A stretch of DNA of 64,000 nt from Mustela lutreola (GCF_030435805.1 NC_081293.1:190205546-190269545); one strand, 5' to 3'; numbered from the stretch's first letter, positions 23,899 through 34,941 are shown. Notes: a model not told the origin generated them from the letters alone. Made by a program: numbers and translations.

Positions 23899-24056
23899 TA
23901 TTTATTTTTTAACTTTTACTTTGTTTTAACATATAATGTATTATTTGTTTCAGGGGTACAGGTCTGTAATTTGTCAGTCTTACACAATTCACAGCACTCC
24001 CCAATGTCTATCACCCAGCCACCTTCTCACCCTCTCAACCCCTTCCCCTCCAGCAC
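23899..24056 (-). mobile_element. L1 3' end, specific to unit B
   Basis: Antisense 3'UTR (TATAATGTATTATTTGTTTC, CAATTCACAGCACTCCCC) with target duplication AGACAGTGTATTTATT (23883-23898) versus AGACAGTATATTTATT (24057-24072). Absent from unit C at about 50490. Confidence 0.9.
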
Positions 24057-24958
24057 AGACAGTATATTTATTAAAATATCATTTACTTTAAAATGGTATG
24101 TACAAATGTTCTTATAAACACACAGAATACTTCTCTGTGAATACAGTAGAAATGTATAATAATAATTTATAATATTTATCTCTAGCAGATGGATTCTCAA
24201 GATAATCAAGCAGATAGGGAGATGGATATTGCACTTTACATTATATCCTTCCATTTGAACTTAAAATTAAGATCTGACTAATTTTATGAAAAATGAAATT
24301 TGTTTTACATAGTTTAAGAAGAGATATTTTAAATGTGATTTTGCTATTTTTCCTAAATCCAAATCATCCTCACTTAGTATTGTTGTTGTTGATTCTGAAT
24401 ATCTTCACTTTCACCCCTCAATTCAAGCAGCACAGGGAGGTGACCCAAGAGCATTTGAAGATTGAGAAGAGACATGTATGGCTGAACAACCACAGTTGGA
24501 TAAATGTTGGAGGGCCTGGAATGGGCTGTAGACTTAACAGAATGTAAATTTGGAGTAGTGGCAGGTCCTCTCTCTCTCTTACATGCTGTCATAACTGGAC
24601 AAAGGGTATGTGGTAGAGAGTGTGCAGATCCTCTGGGAAATACGTGTTTCATAAAAACTTGGAGATGATGAAGAAGATTAAGTGGACTCTAGGTTTTTAT
24701 GTGTGTCTTTTGTAGGGATTAGGGGACTCATCAACTTGGGGGTAGCTTAGGGATAAATGTGCCCTTGTCGTGTTGCTGGGATAAATGGAGTCAGGGAGAA
24801 GCACAGAGCAGACGAGGGGGCTGACCAGTCAGAGCTTGGTTTTTGTGATGAGTAAGGGTCTAGGAGGAAGGCAGCCTGGACATTGAGAAATTTCTGACAA
24901 GCAGTTTTTAAGTTTGCTCAATGCACATAACTTTTTCAAGAGGTAAAACTTGATTATC

Positions 24959-25159
24959 TGGGCACCTGGGTGTCTCAGTCAGTTAACTGGCTGCCTTTGG
25001 CTCAGGTCATGATCCCAGGGTCCTAGGATCGAGTCCCACATTGGGCTCCCTGCTCAGTGAGAGCCTGCTTCTCTCTTTCCCTCTTCTCCTCCTCCCTGCT
25101 TGTGCTCTCTCTCTCTCTCCCCCAAATAAATAAATAAAATCTTAAGGAAAAAAAAAAAA
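24959..25159 (+). mobile_element. Carnivore tRNA-Lys SINE shared by units B and C
   Basis: Target duplication GTAAAACTTGATTATC (24943-24958 and 25160-25175). The same insertion is at 51397 in unit C and is missing from unit A near 9220. It dates between the A/C split and the B/C duplication or conversion. Confidence 0.95.
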
Positions 25160-25445
25160 GTAAAACTTGATTATCCTCAGAGGGAAGAGTGAAAGTTTCT
25201 TCAGCTTTTCCTTGACTATATCCCTAGTGTGTCTCTGGGCCTGTGCAAATGATTCCTTAGTGTATAACTATCCTTGGAGACAGAAAAGGTAGAGAAAGAA
25301 AGAGGCAGAGAGAATGAGGGAGGGGAAGATAGGTGGGTTCCTCTGAGCACTATGTCTGGACTTTTCCTAAGCTCCTCTGTGTGGACGGTGTTCTTTGCCA
25401 CGAGTGGAGACAGCAGGAGCTGTGTCTGCCTCCTACGCATGGCTC

Positions 25446-25526
25446 TTTACTAACCATGGGTAGTCTAGGTTGATGCCTGAAGAGCAGTAGAACTTTCCAG
25501 TCTAGTCCCCATCTCTGGAGGTGAGT
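25446..25526 (+). other. Candidate 5' non-coding exon end and splice donor, gene B
   Basis: CTGGAG|GTGAGT with the intron starting at 25521 is homologous to the donors upstream of A and C. Paired with the acceptor at 27836 it gives an intron of about 2.3 kb that contains a copy-specific L1 fragment. The exon start is unknown. Confidence 0.45.
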
Positions 25527-25914
25527 GTCTTCCAGGTATTCCCTTCAGTGAAGGACAGAGTAGAAGAGCATTATCATGAGAGGGTCTAGGTTTTGTTGCC
25601 ATATAGAACAAGGACACCTAGAGTCTGAAGAGTGGAGTAAGGGAGCCACAGAGTAGATGACTCTCCATCAGATCATCGCTCTGTAGTAAAGGGCAGGTTG
25701 ATGGTACCTAGTACTGGCAATGGGCATACTCTGTGGCATCACCCAAGTCTGTGCTCTTTCATTTTTCTTTCTGTCTTCCTTATATCTGCTTGCCATCTTG
25801 TTGGGGATCTCCTGGAAGACAGAATGCAGACTGACTGGGTGGTGCTTTGGAGAAGAGCGAATGGAGGGAAAGATAAATTGGATACTTTTTGTTTCTTCTT
25901 TGATCTATTAATTG

Positions 25915-26050
25915 ATATATTTATTCAAAAATATTTACAGAATATATACTTTGTCAGAGTCTGTTCTTGTCACAGGTGTTAATACAAGAAATGCAAAGAA
26001 GTTGCTTCAAGGTACTTCATTCTAATGTGGGATTTTGATGATAAAGTAAG
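25915..26050 (-). mobile_element. L2 3' end scrap
   Basis: Diverged antisense L2 tail homologous to 9980-10090 and 52712-52830. Confidence 0.5.
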
Positions 26051-27255
26051 AAGCAAGTGCATCCTATATTTGAGTAATTGATGCAAGCCAACAGAAAGAA
26101 AAATACAGCCTAAAGAGGTTTGAGAGTGAAACTGTGCATATGTTGTTTGGAGAGGATGGGGGGGAAGGGTCTGTGGATATCTTTAGGCAAAATTCTGCAT
26201 GTGGAGAGGGAAGGAGCCCAGTTCTCCTGAGGAACTGAGTATCATCTATATCGGTGACTTCTATCATTCTTGCAGACCCTAGGGCTCTGGAGAAAATGGA
26301 AGGTCCTAGATAAGTGGATGTGTTCTTTGGAATTTTCCAAGTTGCTCAATGGGACTGACCCCATGGCAGTTTGGTTAGAGGGATGGGCTGCCCATTTGGA
26401 GGTGTTGGGTCCCTGCTGGGAGTAGAGATTTGAGACCTGGAGAATAAGGAGGATTTTGCCTCTATATCACAGGTGTTTTCTTGTCTTCTGGTTCTAGGTT
26501 GGATACTGGAGTACAGATAGGAGTTCCTTCAGGACCCTTCCCTCCCTGGTGTCAATTACTGACCAGGGGAATCAAGATATAAGAGTTAGAGGTCACTAAT
26601 GGAGAGCTGGGGAGGCTTTTTCTGCTTGGAGGATATACATTCACTGAAATGAGAAATGGAGGAAGGTTTTTATCATGAGAATAAGGAGGAAGAAGTGGAT
26701 AATCCCCTCCAGGGAGCCAGCTCTCCAGAAGTCAGGGAAAGACTCAATGTTTTGTCTCAAAATAGTTCTTTCTTATGACAATGTCCTAGAGAGTTCCCAC
26801 TTGCTAACAATACCACAAAGTTGACAATATAATTGAGGGAGACACTTAACCTGAATATATGCTAATGGAGCCTATGTTTAGAGGATATGGAGGAGTTAAC
26901 CTGTCTGGCTGTGATTCGCCAAGATTAGGATCAGCTACATTTATAATGTTGAAATGTAGCAGGATTTTTTCAGGATACGGATATAAGAGGCAGAGAAGAC
27001 ACTTTAGGGTATTCAAGATGGAAGAGTTGGTGGTATAAATGAACACGTTGTGGCCAGGGAAGTAGACCCGGTGATAGGTGAGAGCATAGTTGGAGGCAGG
27101 ATGCCTGGTGAATTGAGAGACAAGGGTAGAGACAGAGGTGCATGAGTTTTCATGCCTAGGGTGTGGCGTTGGTAGGTATTGCTGATTTACTTTGGCATAT
27201 ATATTTACACTCATACATTATACATGTCCCTCATAAAACATTTAGCACTGATCTT

Positions 27256-27706
27256 TTTTATAAATTTAGATTCAATTAGCCAAGGTATACATTGGTTTTT
27301 AGATATAATGTACAATGATTCATCAGCTCAGTATGATACCTGTTGCTCATCAAATCAGATGACCTCCCTAATGCCCACCCAGTTACTCCATCCCCTCACC
27401 CACGTCTCTTTCCTCAACCCTCAGTTTGTTTCCCAGAGCCAATAGTCTCATATGGTTTTTCTGCCTCTCTGATTTCTTCCCATTCAGTTATCCCCTGACC
27501 CCTGTGGCCCTCTGCATTATTCCTTATGTTCCACATATGAATGAAACCATATGATAATTGTTTCTTTGATTGACTTATTTCACTTAGCATAATACCCTCC
27601 ATTTCCATCCATGTTGATGTAAATGGTAGCTACTCGTCTTTCTGATGGCTGAGTAACATTCCATTATATATATGAACCACATCTTCTTTATCCATTCATC
27701 CGCTGA
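27256..27706 (-). mobile_element. L1 3' fragment specific to unit B
   Basis: Antisense 3'UTR and ORF2 end. Target duplication AGCACTGATCTT (27244-27255) versus AGCACCGATCTT (27707-27718). Not present in unit C, and it lies in the putative first intron of gene B. Confidence 0.92.
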
Positions 27707-27819
27707 AGCACCGATCTTGTATTGAAAATAATACCATTGTGTTGTGGATTCTAGGAATATGATATACTTGCTCAAGTTGGAATTGTCCTTAATCTTTTTG
27801 CAATCAAAAGCCTGTTTTC

Positions 27820-27866
27820 TCCCCTTTGCTCTTTAGATTTCACAAGGAACAAGAGCTCAGAACTAA
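27820..27866 (+). other. Putative splice acceptor and 5' leader of OR gene B
   Basis: A strong pyrimidine tract ends in CTTTAG at 27831-27836 and is followed by a 30-base leader to the ATG. It is identical to gene C over this stretch and clearly homologous to gene A, so the acceptor is conserved across all three paralogs. Confidence 0.62.
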
Positions 27867-28811
27867 ATGCTGATGAATCACTCTAGTGCCACTGAATTTT
27901 ATCTCCTTGGCTTCCCTGGCTCCAGAGAACTACACCATCTTCTCTTTGCTACCTTCTTTTTCTTCTACTTAGTGACATTAATGGGAAACACAGTCATTAT
28001 TGTGATGGTGTGTGTTGATAAACGTCTGCAGTCCCCCATGTATTTCTTCCTTGGTCATCTCTCTGCCTTGGAGATCTTGGTTACTAGTATCATCGTGCCT
28101 GTGATGCTTTGGGGATTGCTTCTCCCTGGAATGCAGACAATCTCTTTGGCTGCATGCGTCACCCAGCTCTTCCTGTACCTTTCTCTGGGGACCTCAGAGT
28201 TTACATTGCTGGGAGCGATGGCTGTGGACCGTTATGTGGCTGTCTGTAACCCTTTGAGATACAACATCATTATGAACAACCGAACCTGCATCTGGGTGGT
28301 CGTTGTGTCATGGGTGTTTGGGTTCCTTTTTGAAATCTGGCCAGTGTATGCCACATTTCAGCTGACTTTCTGCAAATCACATGTGGTGAACAATTTCTTC
28401 TGTGACCGAGGGCAATTGCTGAAACTATCCTGCAATAATACCCTTTTCATAGAGTTTATCCTATTCTTAATGGCTATTTTTGTTCTTTTTGGTTCTTTGA
28501 TCCCTACAATCATCTCCTACACCTACATCATCTCCACCATCCTCAAGATCCCTTCAGCCTCTGGTCGGAGGAAAGCCTTCTCTACCTGTGCATCCCACTT
28601 TACTTGTGTTGTGATCGGCTATGGCACCTGCTTATTCCTCTATGTGAAACCCAAGCAAACACAGGCAGCTGATTACAATAGGGTAGCATCACTGATGGTT
28701 TTAGTGGTGACCCCTTTTCTGAACCCATTCATCTTCACCCTCCGGAATGACAAATTCATGGAGGCCTTTCGAGATGTCATGAAATGCTGTTGTCAACTCC
28801 TCAAGGGGTAG
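27867..28811 (+). CDS. Olfactory receptor gene B, OR9A subfamily, A/C mosaic
   Basis: This is an intact 314-codon odorant receptor of the OR9A subfamily with every OR hallmark: NHS glycosylation site at N4, GN 40-41, PMYFFL 57-62, MAVDRYVAVC 118-127, loop-2 cysteines, KAFSTCASH 236-244 and PFLNPFIF 283-290. Its 5' flank and codons 1 to about 229 are almost identical to gene C. Codons from about 233 and the 3' flank follow gene A: YGTCLFL, RVASLMVLVVTPF, EAFRD, and a shared stop context. The switch lies between 28553 and 28565, in the loop between TM5 and TM6. TM3 residues 106-110 (SLGTS) also match A, not C (AVGTT). Near the C-terminus a codon that is CGC in A reads TGC, giving three cysteines in a row. 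The ATG lies 30 bp after a conserved acceptor. The gene appears functional. Because it is a mosaic, a one-to-one ortholog name would be misleading. Confidence 0.93.
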   Translation: MLMNHSSATEFYLLGFPGSRELHHLLFATFFFFYLVTLMGNTVIIVMVCVDKRLQSPMYFFLGHLSALEILVTSIIVPVMLWGLLLPGMQTISLAACVTQLFLYLSLGTSEFTLLGAMAVDRYVAVCNPLRYNIIMNNRTCIWVVVVSWVFGFLFEIWPVYATFQLTFCKSHVVNNFFCDRGQLLKLSCNNTLFIEFILFLMAIFVLFGSLIPTIISYTYIISTILKIPSASGRRKAFSTCASHFTCVVIGYGTCLFLYVKPKQTQAADYNRVASLMVLVVTPFLNPFIFTLRNDKFMEAFRDVMKCCCQLLKG

Positions 28812-29965
28812 CTGTGTCCTGAGGACAATCATGGACTCATCATCATGGACCTGAGTAATCTGAAAACACTAATTCATACTGAAATGATCCATTTCATCAC
28901 CAAGTGGTTTGTAATATACAAGGGAATTCTACAAAATTCTACAAGGGAATTTTAAAACACTGACAGTGTTCCAATTTATAATCAGATGATTTCCTACATG
29001 GGAGATCTCATTATTTTTAACTGGATATATATGTCTATACACTCTTCTGTAGTTATAATTTTACATCTTACAATATAATCTTACATCTTACAGTATAAAT
29101 TTAACAGATGTAGATATACAAAATATGTGTGATTTTTTTTTCCAGAAAACTCAGCTTTTTGAGTGGGAAATCAGGAAAATTGTAATTTATTCTGTGGTTG
29201 ACCTACGTTTTGTTTCTAGGTGCTGAGTCATCTTCCCATATGCTGTCCTGTGCATTCATGATTTTTTCAATGGTTAAAGCACCATCTATTTCTTTCGTGA
29301 GTGACCCCACGTCCTGCTTCAGATTCCAACCTTTACTTGAGATTCCTGCCCCCAGGTCCTACAGGGATACTACCTCCCTGTAGATCTTCCTGACTGGCAG
29401 TTGTGAGAACAAACTCCACAACTTTGCCTCCTTCTCAGCCTCAGGGCCAGATGTGTGTTAATCCAGACATGTCTCTAATTGGTAGACTTTCTCAGGGTGA
29501 GGAGCAAGGGTCTTGGAAAGAGGCATTTTCTTATCTGGCATGACTCCCATTATCACGCCAGCCCCAGATGTAGGAGGTCAATGGCTGAGTTCTGGGACCT
29601 GAACTGACAAGGGCAAGCTGACCTTGCTGTGTCCCTGGGTTGAGGCAGGAGTGCAGGGAGGGTAGAAAAGTGGCAGCCCCTGGCACTTCTCCCCACAGTC
29701 CTCATCTTCAATCCTGACACAGGGCATTTGATTTCAGTTCTCCTCAGCTACATTTCTGTTTTCCCTTCCCTTCCCTGCCCCACAGCGACCAAGTTTACCA
29801 AGCTGTATTACAGCTTTACATGGAGCTTCCTAATCCACATCTCAGTTCGTATATTGTCTCCTCTCAGCCCCTTTCCTGTCACACCATGATTGTCAAAATG
29901 TTTTCCACTCTCATGTGGCTAAGCAGGGGTCAAAAGACTGTGCACATGAGATTACCTTCCCAATG
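28812..29965 (+). repeat. 3' flank of OR gene B, matching gene A rather than gene C
   Basis: Matches 12358-13495 from the stop codon onward, unlike the 3' flank of gene C (55169 onward), which shares only patchy old similarity (for example 56110-56290). This supports B being recombinant. No gene is seen. Confidence 0.7.
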
Positions 29966-30361
29966 CATGTATGTCACGACCTCACCGAAGAGGTTGGGGA
30001 AAAAGAGATGTGATCTACATAACTGAGAAATAATGTTTTGACTGAAATGTGTAAGACTATGTTAATCAAGGGAACCATGCACAATCATAGTTGTATTGTT
30101 AATAATGTTTCCAACTGGGGGGTATGAGTTAACATTTCTGAAATTCTGTACATGTGTAGTACAGAGGAATGAATAAAGTATAACAAGTAGTAGGAACTGG
30201 GTCTGTCACTGTGAATTGGTGAGTTACAGAGAAGCAAGAGAAGGCAAGAATCAGGCATATGCTACTGGATTCATGTTGGAGCATCTGTATGTATGCATAT
30301 TTAGATAAATATATATATAGATAGATATAAATGTGGATCAATTAATGTGTGATATAAATAA
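29966..30361. other. Unassigned stretch with (TAGA)-like repeat
   Basis: No gene is seen. A short ATATATAGATAGATATA run lies at about 30310-30330. Confidence 0.4.
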
Positions 30362-30545
30362 ATGATATAAGAAGTGACTCTTCTTTTTCAAAAATATTTT
30401 GGCTTGTCTATTACCATTTTCTTTCCATATACATTTTAGAGTCAGTTTGTCCAAAACTCAAGAAAGCTTGCTGGGATATTGATTGAGACTGTATTGAATG
30501 TATACTTAAGTTATTAAAGCTCTACAATGTAAGACTCCCTACATT
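30362..30545 (-). mobile_element. Old L1 ORF2 fragment
   Basis: Antisense text ATATTTTGGCTTGTCTATTA, AAGCTTGCTGGGATATTGAT and GAGACTGTATTGAATG matches the conserved ORF2 C-terminal region. Confidence 0.65.
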
Positions 30546-31124
30546 TATGTATGATTATAAATTTTCTGCCTCACCATGGGGTGGGTAGGGATTCTTTGAA
30601 GATAGGAGGTCAATACCTGCTCTTTCTTCTGTCTTTGATACTCTTTCTTTAGGTCTCGTTTCAAATGTAGGCATATTTGTCTTTCCTCTGTGGCACTAGG
30701 CTTGCTCCTGAGTCTTCCATCTATATGAACCAGTGGGTTTTCCTTCACATTTTATACCTTTATATTATCATGATACCATTGTATAGAACTGTCTGTTAGG
30801 CTTTACAACCCCTCAGATGCCATATACTTTTATCAGGCCATTCTAGTATTTTAGAGTCCTCATCCATTTTTCTTGCATTCCCCAGCCCTTCCAATATGAT
30901 TGCCAATACTGTGTTTGGACACTGTGCCTGATGTCATGTGTCACTCTCAGGTACATCAGCAGTAGTTAGCAACTGTGTGCTGTATATTATTGGCTGTGAA
31001 TCAGAGGAGTTGACCCAACCCTGGAGATTTCCCTATTCACATGCCATATCTGAACAGTTACTCTTATACCAAAATATTCATATAATTCACTGTTAATAAC
31101 TCTTAAGAATTAAAAAAAGGGACA
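30546..31124. other. Unassigned stretch
   Basis: No recognised gene or repeat. Confidence 0.4.
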
Positions 31125-31640
31125 GAAACTTTATTGATAATCATAGCAACATTATTCACAGTTGTAAAGAAAGAGAAATGACTCTGAGTCTATGAACAAA
31201 TGAATGCATAAAAAAACATGGTGTATACATACAAAGAAAGTTTATTCAGACAGAAACAGCAATGAAAAGAATTTCATAGACACATGCTCTAACATACATG
31301 ATCCTTGAAAACATTGCCAAGTGAAATAAGCCAGACAAAAGAGAACAAATAAAGTGTGGTTCCATTTGTGCAAGATACCCAGAATAGTGAAGTTGATAGA
31401 GACAGAAAGTAGAATAGTGAGTAGCAGGAGCTTGGGGAGGGGTAAAATAGGAGGAAGTAATTAATGGGTACTGAGTTTCAGCTTAGGATGGTTAAGTGTT
31501 CTGGAGACCAATAGTGGTAATAGTTGCACAACAATGTGAATGTACCTAATGCTACTGAATTGTATATTTAAAATGGTTAAAAGTGGTAAATATGTGTTGT
31601 GTATTTTTTACCACAACTAAAAAGAAAAACTATCAAATAG
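31125..31640 (+). mobile_element. Old L1 (L1M-type) 3' end
   Basis: TAGCAACATTATTCACAGTT, AAGTGAAATAAGCCAGACA, TTAAAATGGTTAAAAGTGG and a CCACAACTAAAAAGAAAAA tail. Confidence 0.85.
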
Positions 31641-32683
31641 TTTTAAATGATTTGTATAGTGAATCATCAGACTGTTGCTCTTCCCCTTCTGATCCATGGT
31701 GCTCTTCATACTCTTCAGGGGTAACTCTGTTCAACTGTTTCTTCTGCTAATATACATTTAAAAATAAGGCTGGAGAGTCCAGGATGGCAGAGGAATAGGA
31801 GACCTTACTTTCCTCTGGTCCCAGGAATTCAGATAAGTAGCTATCAGACCATTCTGAATAGCTGGGAACTCAACTGGAGATCTAAGAAAAGAATGTTTGC
31901 AACTCTACAGATGGAGAAGTGACCACTTTCTGCAAGTTACAAGGTGTGGAGAAGTGAATCTGAGGCAACCTGTGGGAAGGTAAACCACAGGGGTGAGGGA
32001 GCCTCTGTAAGCTGGCTACTGGAAAGCTATATAGTAGCAGAGTGCAAAATCGGAATGTAGACGACTGCTCCAGTGAAGGAAGTCCCTGCCTGAAAGGTGC
32101 TGAGGGGGTTAAATGGGGGCAGAATCCTAGCTGGGACAGTGTGGTCTCAGGATCCTTGGGGTCACAGGAAGACCAGGGTACCTGAGTATGAAAGTTCCCA
32201 GGCATGGGAGTGGAGAAGCTAGCTGCAATCAGGAAGCCCAGGAGCAGATGCTTAGCTTGTGATTGGCATAAACCATGAATTGTGGCACAGTAGGGTGACT
32301 GTTTTCTGAGCTGGGGCCCAACAAATGGCAGAAATGGGGAGACCTCTCTTCCTCCCCTAGGAGGAGCAGCACTGGAGCACACCAGAGGGTTCTGCAGGGT
32401 TTGGAGATTTGAAACAGAGTCACATGCCTGAGATAGAAATGCTGTCACAGGCTGGGTTAGCACGGAGTAAGGAGGAGACAGGAGTGAATGACTGCTTTTC
32501 CCTGAGGGTGCCCTGAGGAGTGGGGCCCTGGGATCTCTGCTCTGGGGCTGCAGTTGGGGAGGCTGCCATTGCCATACTCTTCCTCTAAAGTTTCTACACA
32601 TAAAGCCTTCAGTGAACAAAAGCTACAAAGAGCAATCTGGAGCCACTGAGTTAGTCTGGCCCTACGGCAAGGGCAGTGCAATT

Positions 32684-32908
32684 CTTTTTCTTTTCTTTTC
32701 TTTTTTCTTTCTTTCTTTTTTTTTTTTTTTAAGATTTTTTTATTTGTATTGACAGACAGTGAGAGAGGGAACACAAGCAGGGAGAGAGGGAGAGGGAGAA
32801 GCAGGCTCCCTGCTGAGCAGGGAGCCTGATGCGGGACTCAATCCCCGGACTCTGGGATCATGACTGGAGCCAAAGGCAGATGCTTAATGACTGAGCCACC
32901 TAGGTGCC
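32684..32908 (-). mobile_element. Carnivore tRNA-Lys SINE in L1 5'UTR
   Basis: Antisense copy with a long T/C-rich tail and target duplication CAAGGGCAGTGCAATT (32668-32683) versus CAAGGGTGGTGCAAAT (32909-32924). Confidence 0.94.
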
Positions 32909-33170
32909 CAAGGGTGGTGCAAATACACTTGAGAATCAAAGTGACAGAACCTCTCCCCCAGAAGATCAGCAAGAATATCCACCCAAGATGAAGTTTATTG
33001 TTCACTGGGAACTATAAAACTCAAACGCTAGGGGCAAACAGTAAATAAAATTCACCCCCCCCCCCATGATTCTTTAGTCTTTCAATTTTAATTTTTTTTC
33101 TCTTTCCATTTTCAACCAATTTCTTATTTTATCAACTCTTTTAAAAAATCTTTTCTAATTTTTATTTTTA

Positions 33171-34000
33171 CAGTTATACTCTATCCTTTCATTGTATTTA
33201 ATTTTATTTTTGTATATATATAAGTTTTTCTTTCTTTATAGTTGTGGGATGGAGTTTCTTCTAACTGACCAAAATACACCCAGAATCTATTGTATAGCTT
33301 TATTCTCTTCACCTGTCTGACCATATTCTCTCTATTTTTTTTTGTTAACATTATTTAAAGTTTTTATCTATACAGTTACACTGTATCCTTTTTTAAAAGA
33401 CTATTTTATTTATTTCTTTGACACAGAAAGAGAGATCACAAGTAGGCAGAGAGGCAGGCAAAGATAGAGGGGGAAACAGGCCCTCTGCTAAATGGAGAGC
33501 CCAATGCAGGGCTCAATCCCAAGACCCTGAGATCATGACCTGAGCTGAAGGCAGAGACTTAACCCACTGAGCCACCGAGGCACCCCATATTGTATTCCTT
33601 CAATGTATTTAATTTTGTTTTGGTATATATATATATTTTTCTTAACAAATTTGAGATGTTGTTTCTTCTAAGACACTAACCAAAATACAATCAGGATATA
33701 GTGTAATGCTCTATTCTGTTCACCTGTTTGTTTATATCTCCTTTTTTCTCTCTCTCTCTTTTTATCTTTTAATATTAAATTTGATTTTTGCAATTATATT
33801 CTACCCTTTCATTGTATTCAATTTTATTTTTGTACATATATAAGATTTTCTTTCTTTACAAATTTGGGATCTGGTTTTCTAACAAACAGACCTAAATACA
33901 CTCATGATCCAGTGTATTGCTCTATTCTGTTCACTTGTCTGATTATATGTTCTTGCTCTTTTAAAAAAAAACAACAACTATTTTTAAATTTTTTTTCTGG
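33171..34000 (+). repeat. Three tandem blocks of about 200 bp in L1 5'UTR
   Basis: Blocks start at 33171 (CAGTTATACTCTATCC), 33373 (CAGTTACACTGTATCC) and 33791 (CAATTATATTCTACCC). Each continues through ATTGTATT, AATTTT, GTATATATA, TTTCTT, AAAATACA-C, and a TTCTGTTCACCTGT-like end. The period is about 200-225 bp after removing the SINE. Confidence 0.75.
33391..33585 (-). mobile_element. Carnivore tRNA-Lys SINE in L1 5'UTR
   Basis: Antisense copy flanked by ACTGTATCCTT and ATTGTATTCCTT. It splits the second of the three 5'UTR blocks. Confidence 0.94.
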
Positions 34001-34941
34001 GTTTGGGTCTCTCCTGATTTGTTTAGTGTACATTTCTGTGGGGTCATTGTTGCCATTTTGTTCTCTTGTTCATCTATTCTTCTCTGGATGGAATGACAAG
34101 ATGGAAAATCTGACCTCAAAAAAGAAAACAAGAGGCAGTACTGACTGCTAGGGAACTAACCAATATGGACATAAGTAAAATATGGGAACTGGAGTTCAGA
34201 ATAACGATTAAAAACATACTCGCTGGTCTTGAAAAAACATAGAAAACCCCTTTATGGGGAAATAAAAGAACTAAAATCTAATCAAGTCAAAATTAAAAAA
34301 GCCATTAATGAGATGCAATAAAAAATTGAGGCTCTACCTGCTAGGATAAAAGATGCAAAAGAGAGAGTTAGTGATATAGAAGACAAAATGAAGGAGAATA
34401 AAGAAGCTGAGAAAAAGATAATCAATTACTGGATCACGAGGGGAGAATATGAGAGATAATTGATACCATAAAGTGAAACAATATTAGAATGATTGGGATC
34501 CCAGAAGAGGAGGAAAGGGAGAGAGGGGAAGAAGGCATGTTGAAGCAAATTATAGTAGAGAGCTTCCCTAATCTGGGGGGAGAAAATAGGTATCCAAGTC
34601 CAGGAGGCACAGAGAAACCCCTTCAAAATCAATAAAAATAAGTCAACACCTAAATATAAATAATGAAACTTGCAAATTTCAGAGACAAAGAGAAAATCCT
34701 GAAAGCAGCTCAGGATGAGAGGTCCATAACCTACAAGGGTAGAAACATTAGACTGACAGTAGACCTATCAGGTCTACAGAGACCTGGCGTGATATCTTCA
34801 GGGTGCTAAAAGAAAAAATATGCTTCCAAGAATATTGTTTCCAGCTAGGATGTCATTCAAAAGAGAGGAGAGATAAAAATCTTACAGAACAAACAGAAAC
34901 TAAAAGAATTTGTGATCACCAAATGAGCATTACAGGGGATT

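Larger units (their letters stand above)
24357..27243 (+). repeat. Upstream arm of OR unit B
   Basis: Paralogous to 50812-54060 of unit C. Identity by eye is about 90% at 24357-24940, very high (97-99%) over most of 25160-26835, lower near 26020-26330, and about 80-85% over 26840-27240. It includes the candidate 5' exon, a shared SINE and an old L2 scrap. No conserved coding frame is seen. Confidence 0.75.
12111..28553 (+). repeat. Tandem duplicate interval A-B (short copy, about 16.4 kb)
   Basis: Sequence from the 3' third of gene A to the mosaic switch in gene B is homologous, in order, to 28565-54910. Shared landmarks are the OR 3' flank (12358-13495 with 28812-29965), the antisense L1 (13502-16290 with about 43010-45935), the old repeat block (16291-18169 with 45936-48900), the L1M ORF1 remnant (18400-18870 with 49000-49450), the L1 3' end at 22888 (with 49478) and the OR upstream arm. 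This copy lacks the roughly 13 kb corresponding to 29970-43010. Most shared sequence looks about 85% identical, with far higher identity in two tracts upstream of and within the OR gene. Confidence 0.8.
31762..34937 (+). mobile_element. Carnivore L1: 5'UTR and ORF1, no ORF2 attached
   Basis: The 5'UTR starts near GGAGAGTCCAGGATGGCAGA and runs to about 34092. ORF1 begins with ATGACAAGATGG at 34093, and its text continues to about 34937 (GAAATAAAAGAACTAAAATC, ATAGAAGACAAAATGAAGGA, ATCCCAGAAGAGGAGGAAAG) with several small disruptions. It ends at a microsatellite where the end of ORF1 and all of ORF2 should follow. SINEs sit at 32684 and 33391. Three related blocks of about 200 bp lie in the 5'UTR (about 33171-34000). 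Confidence 0.85.
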
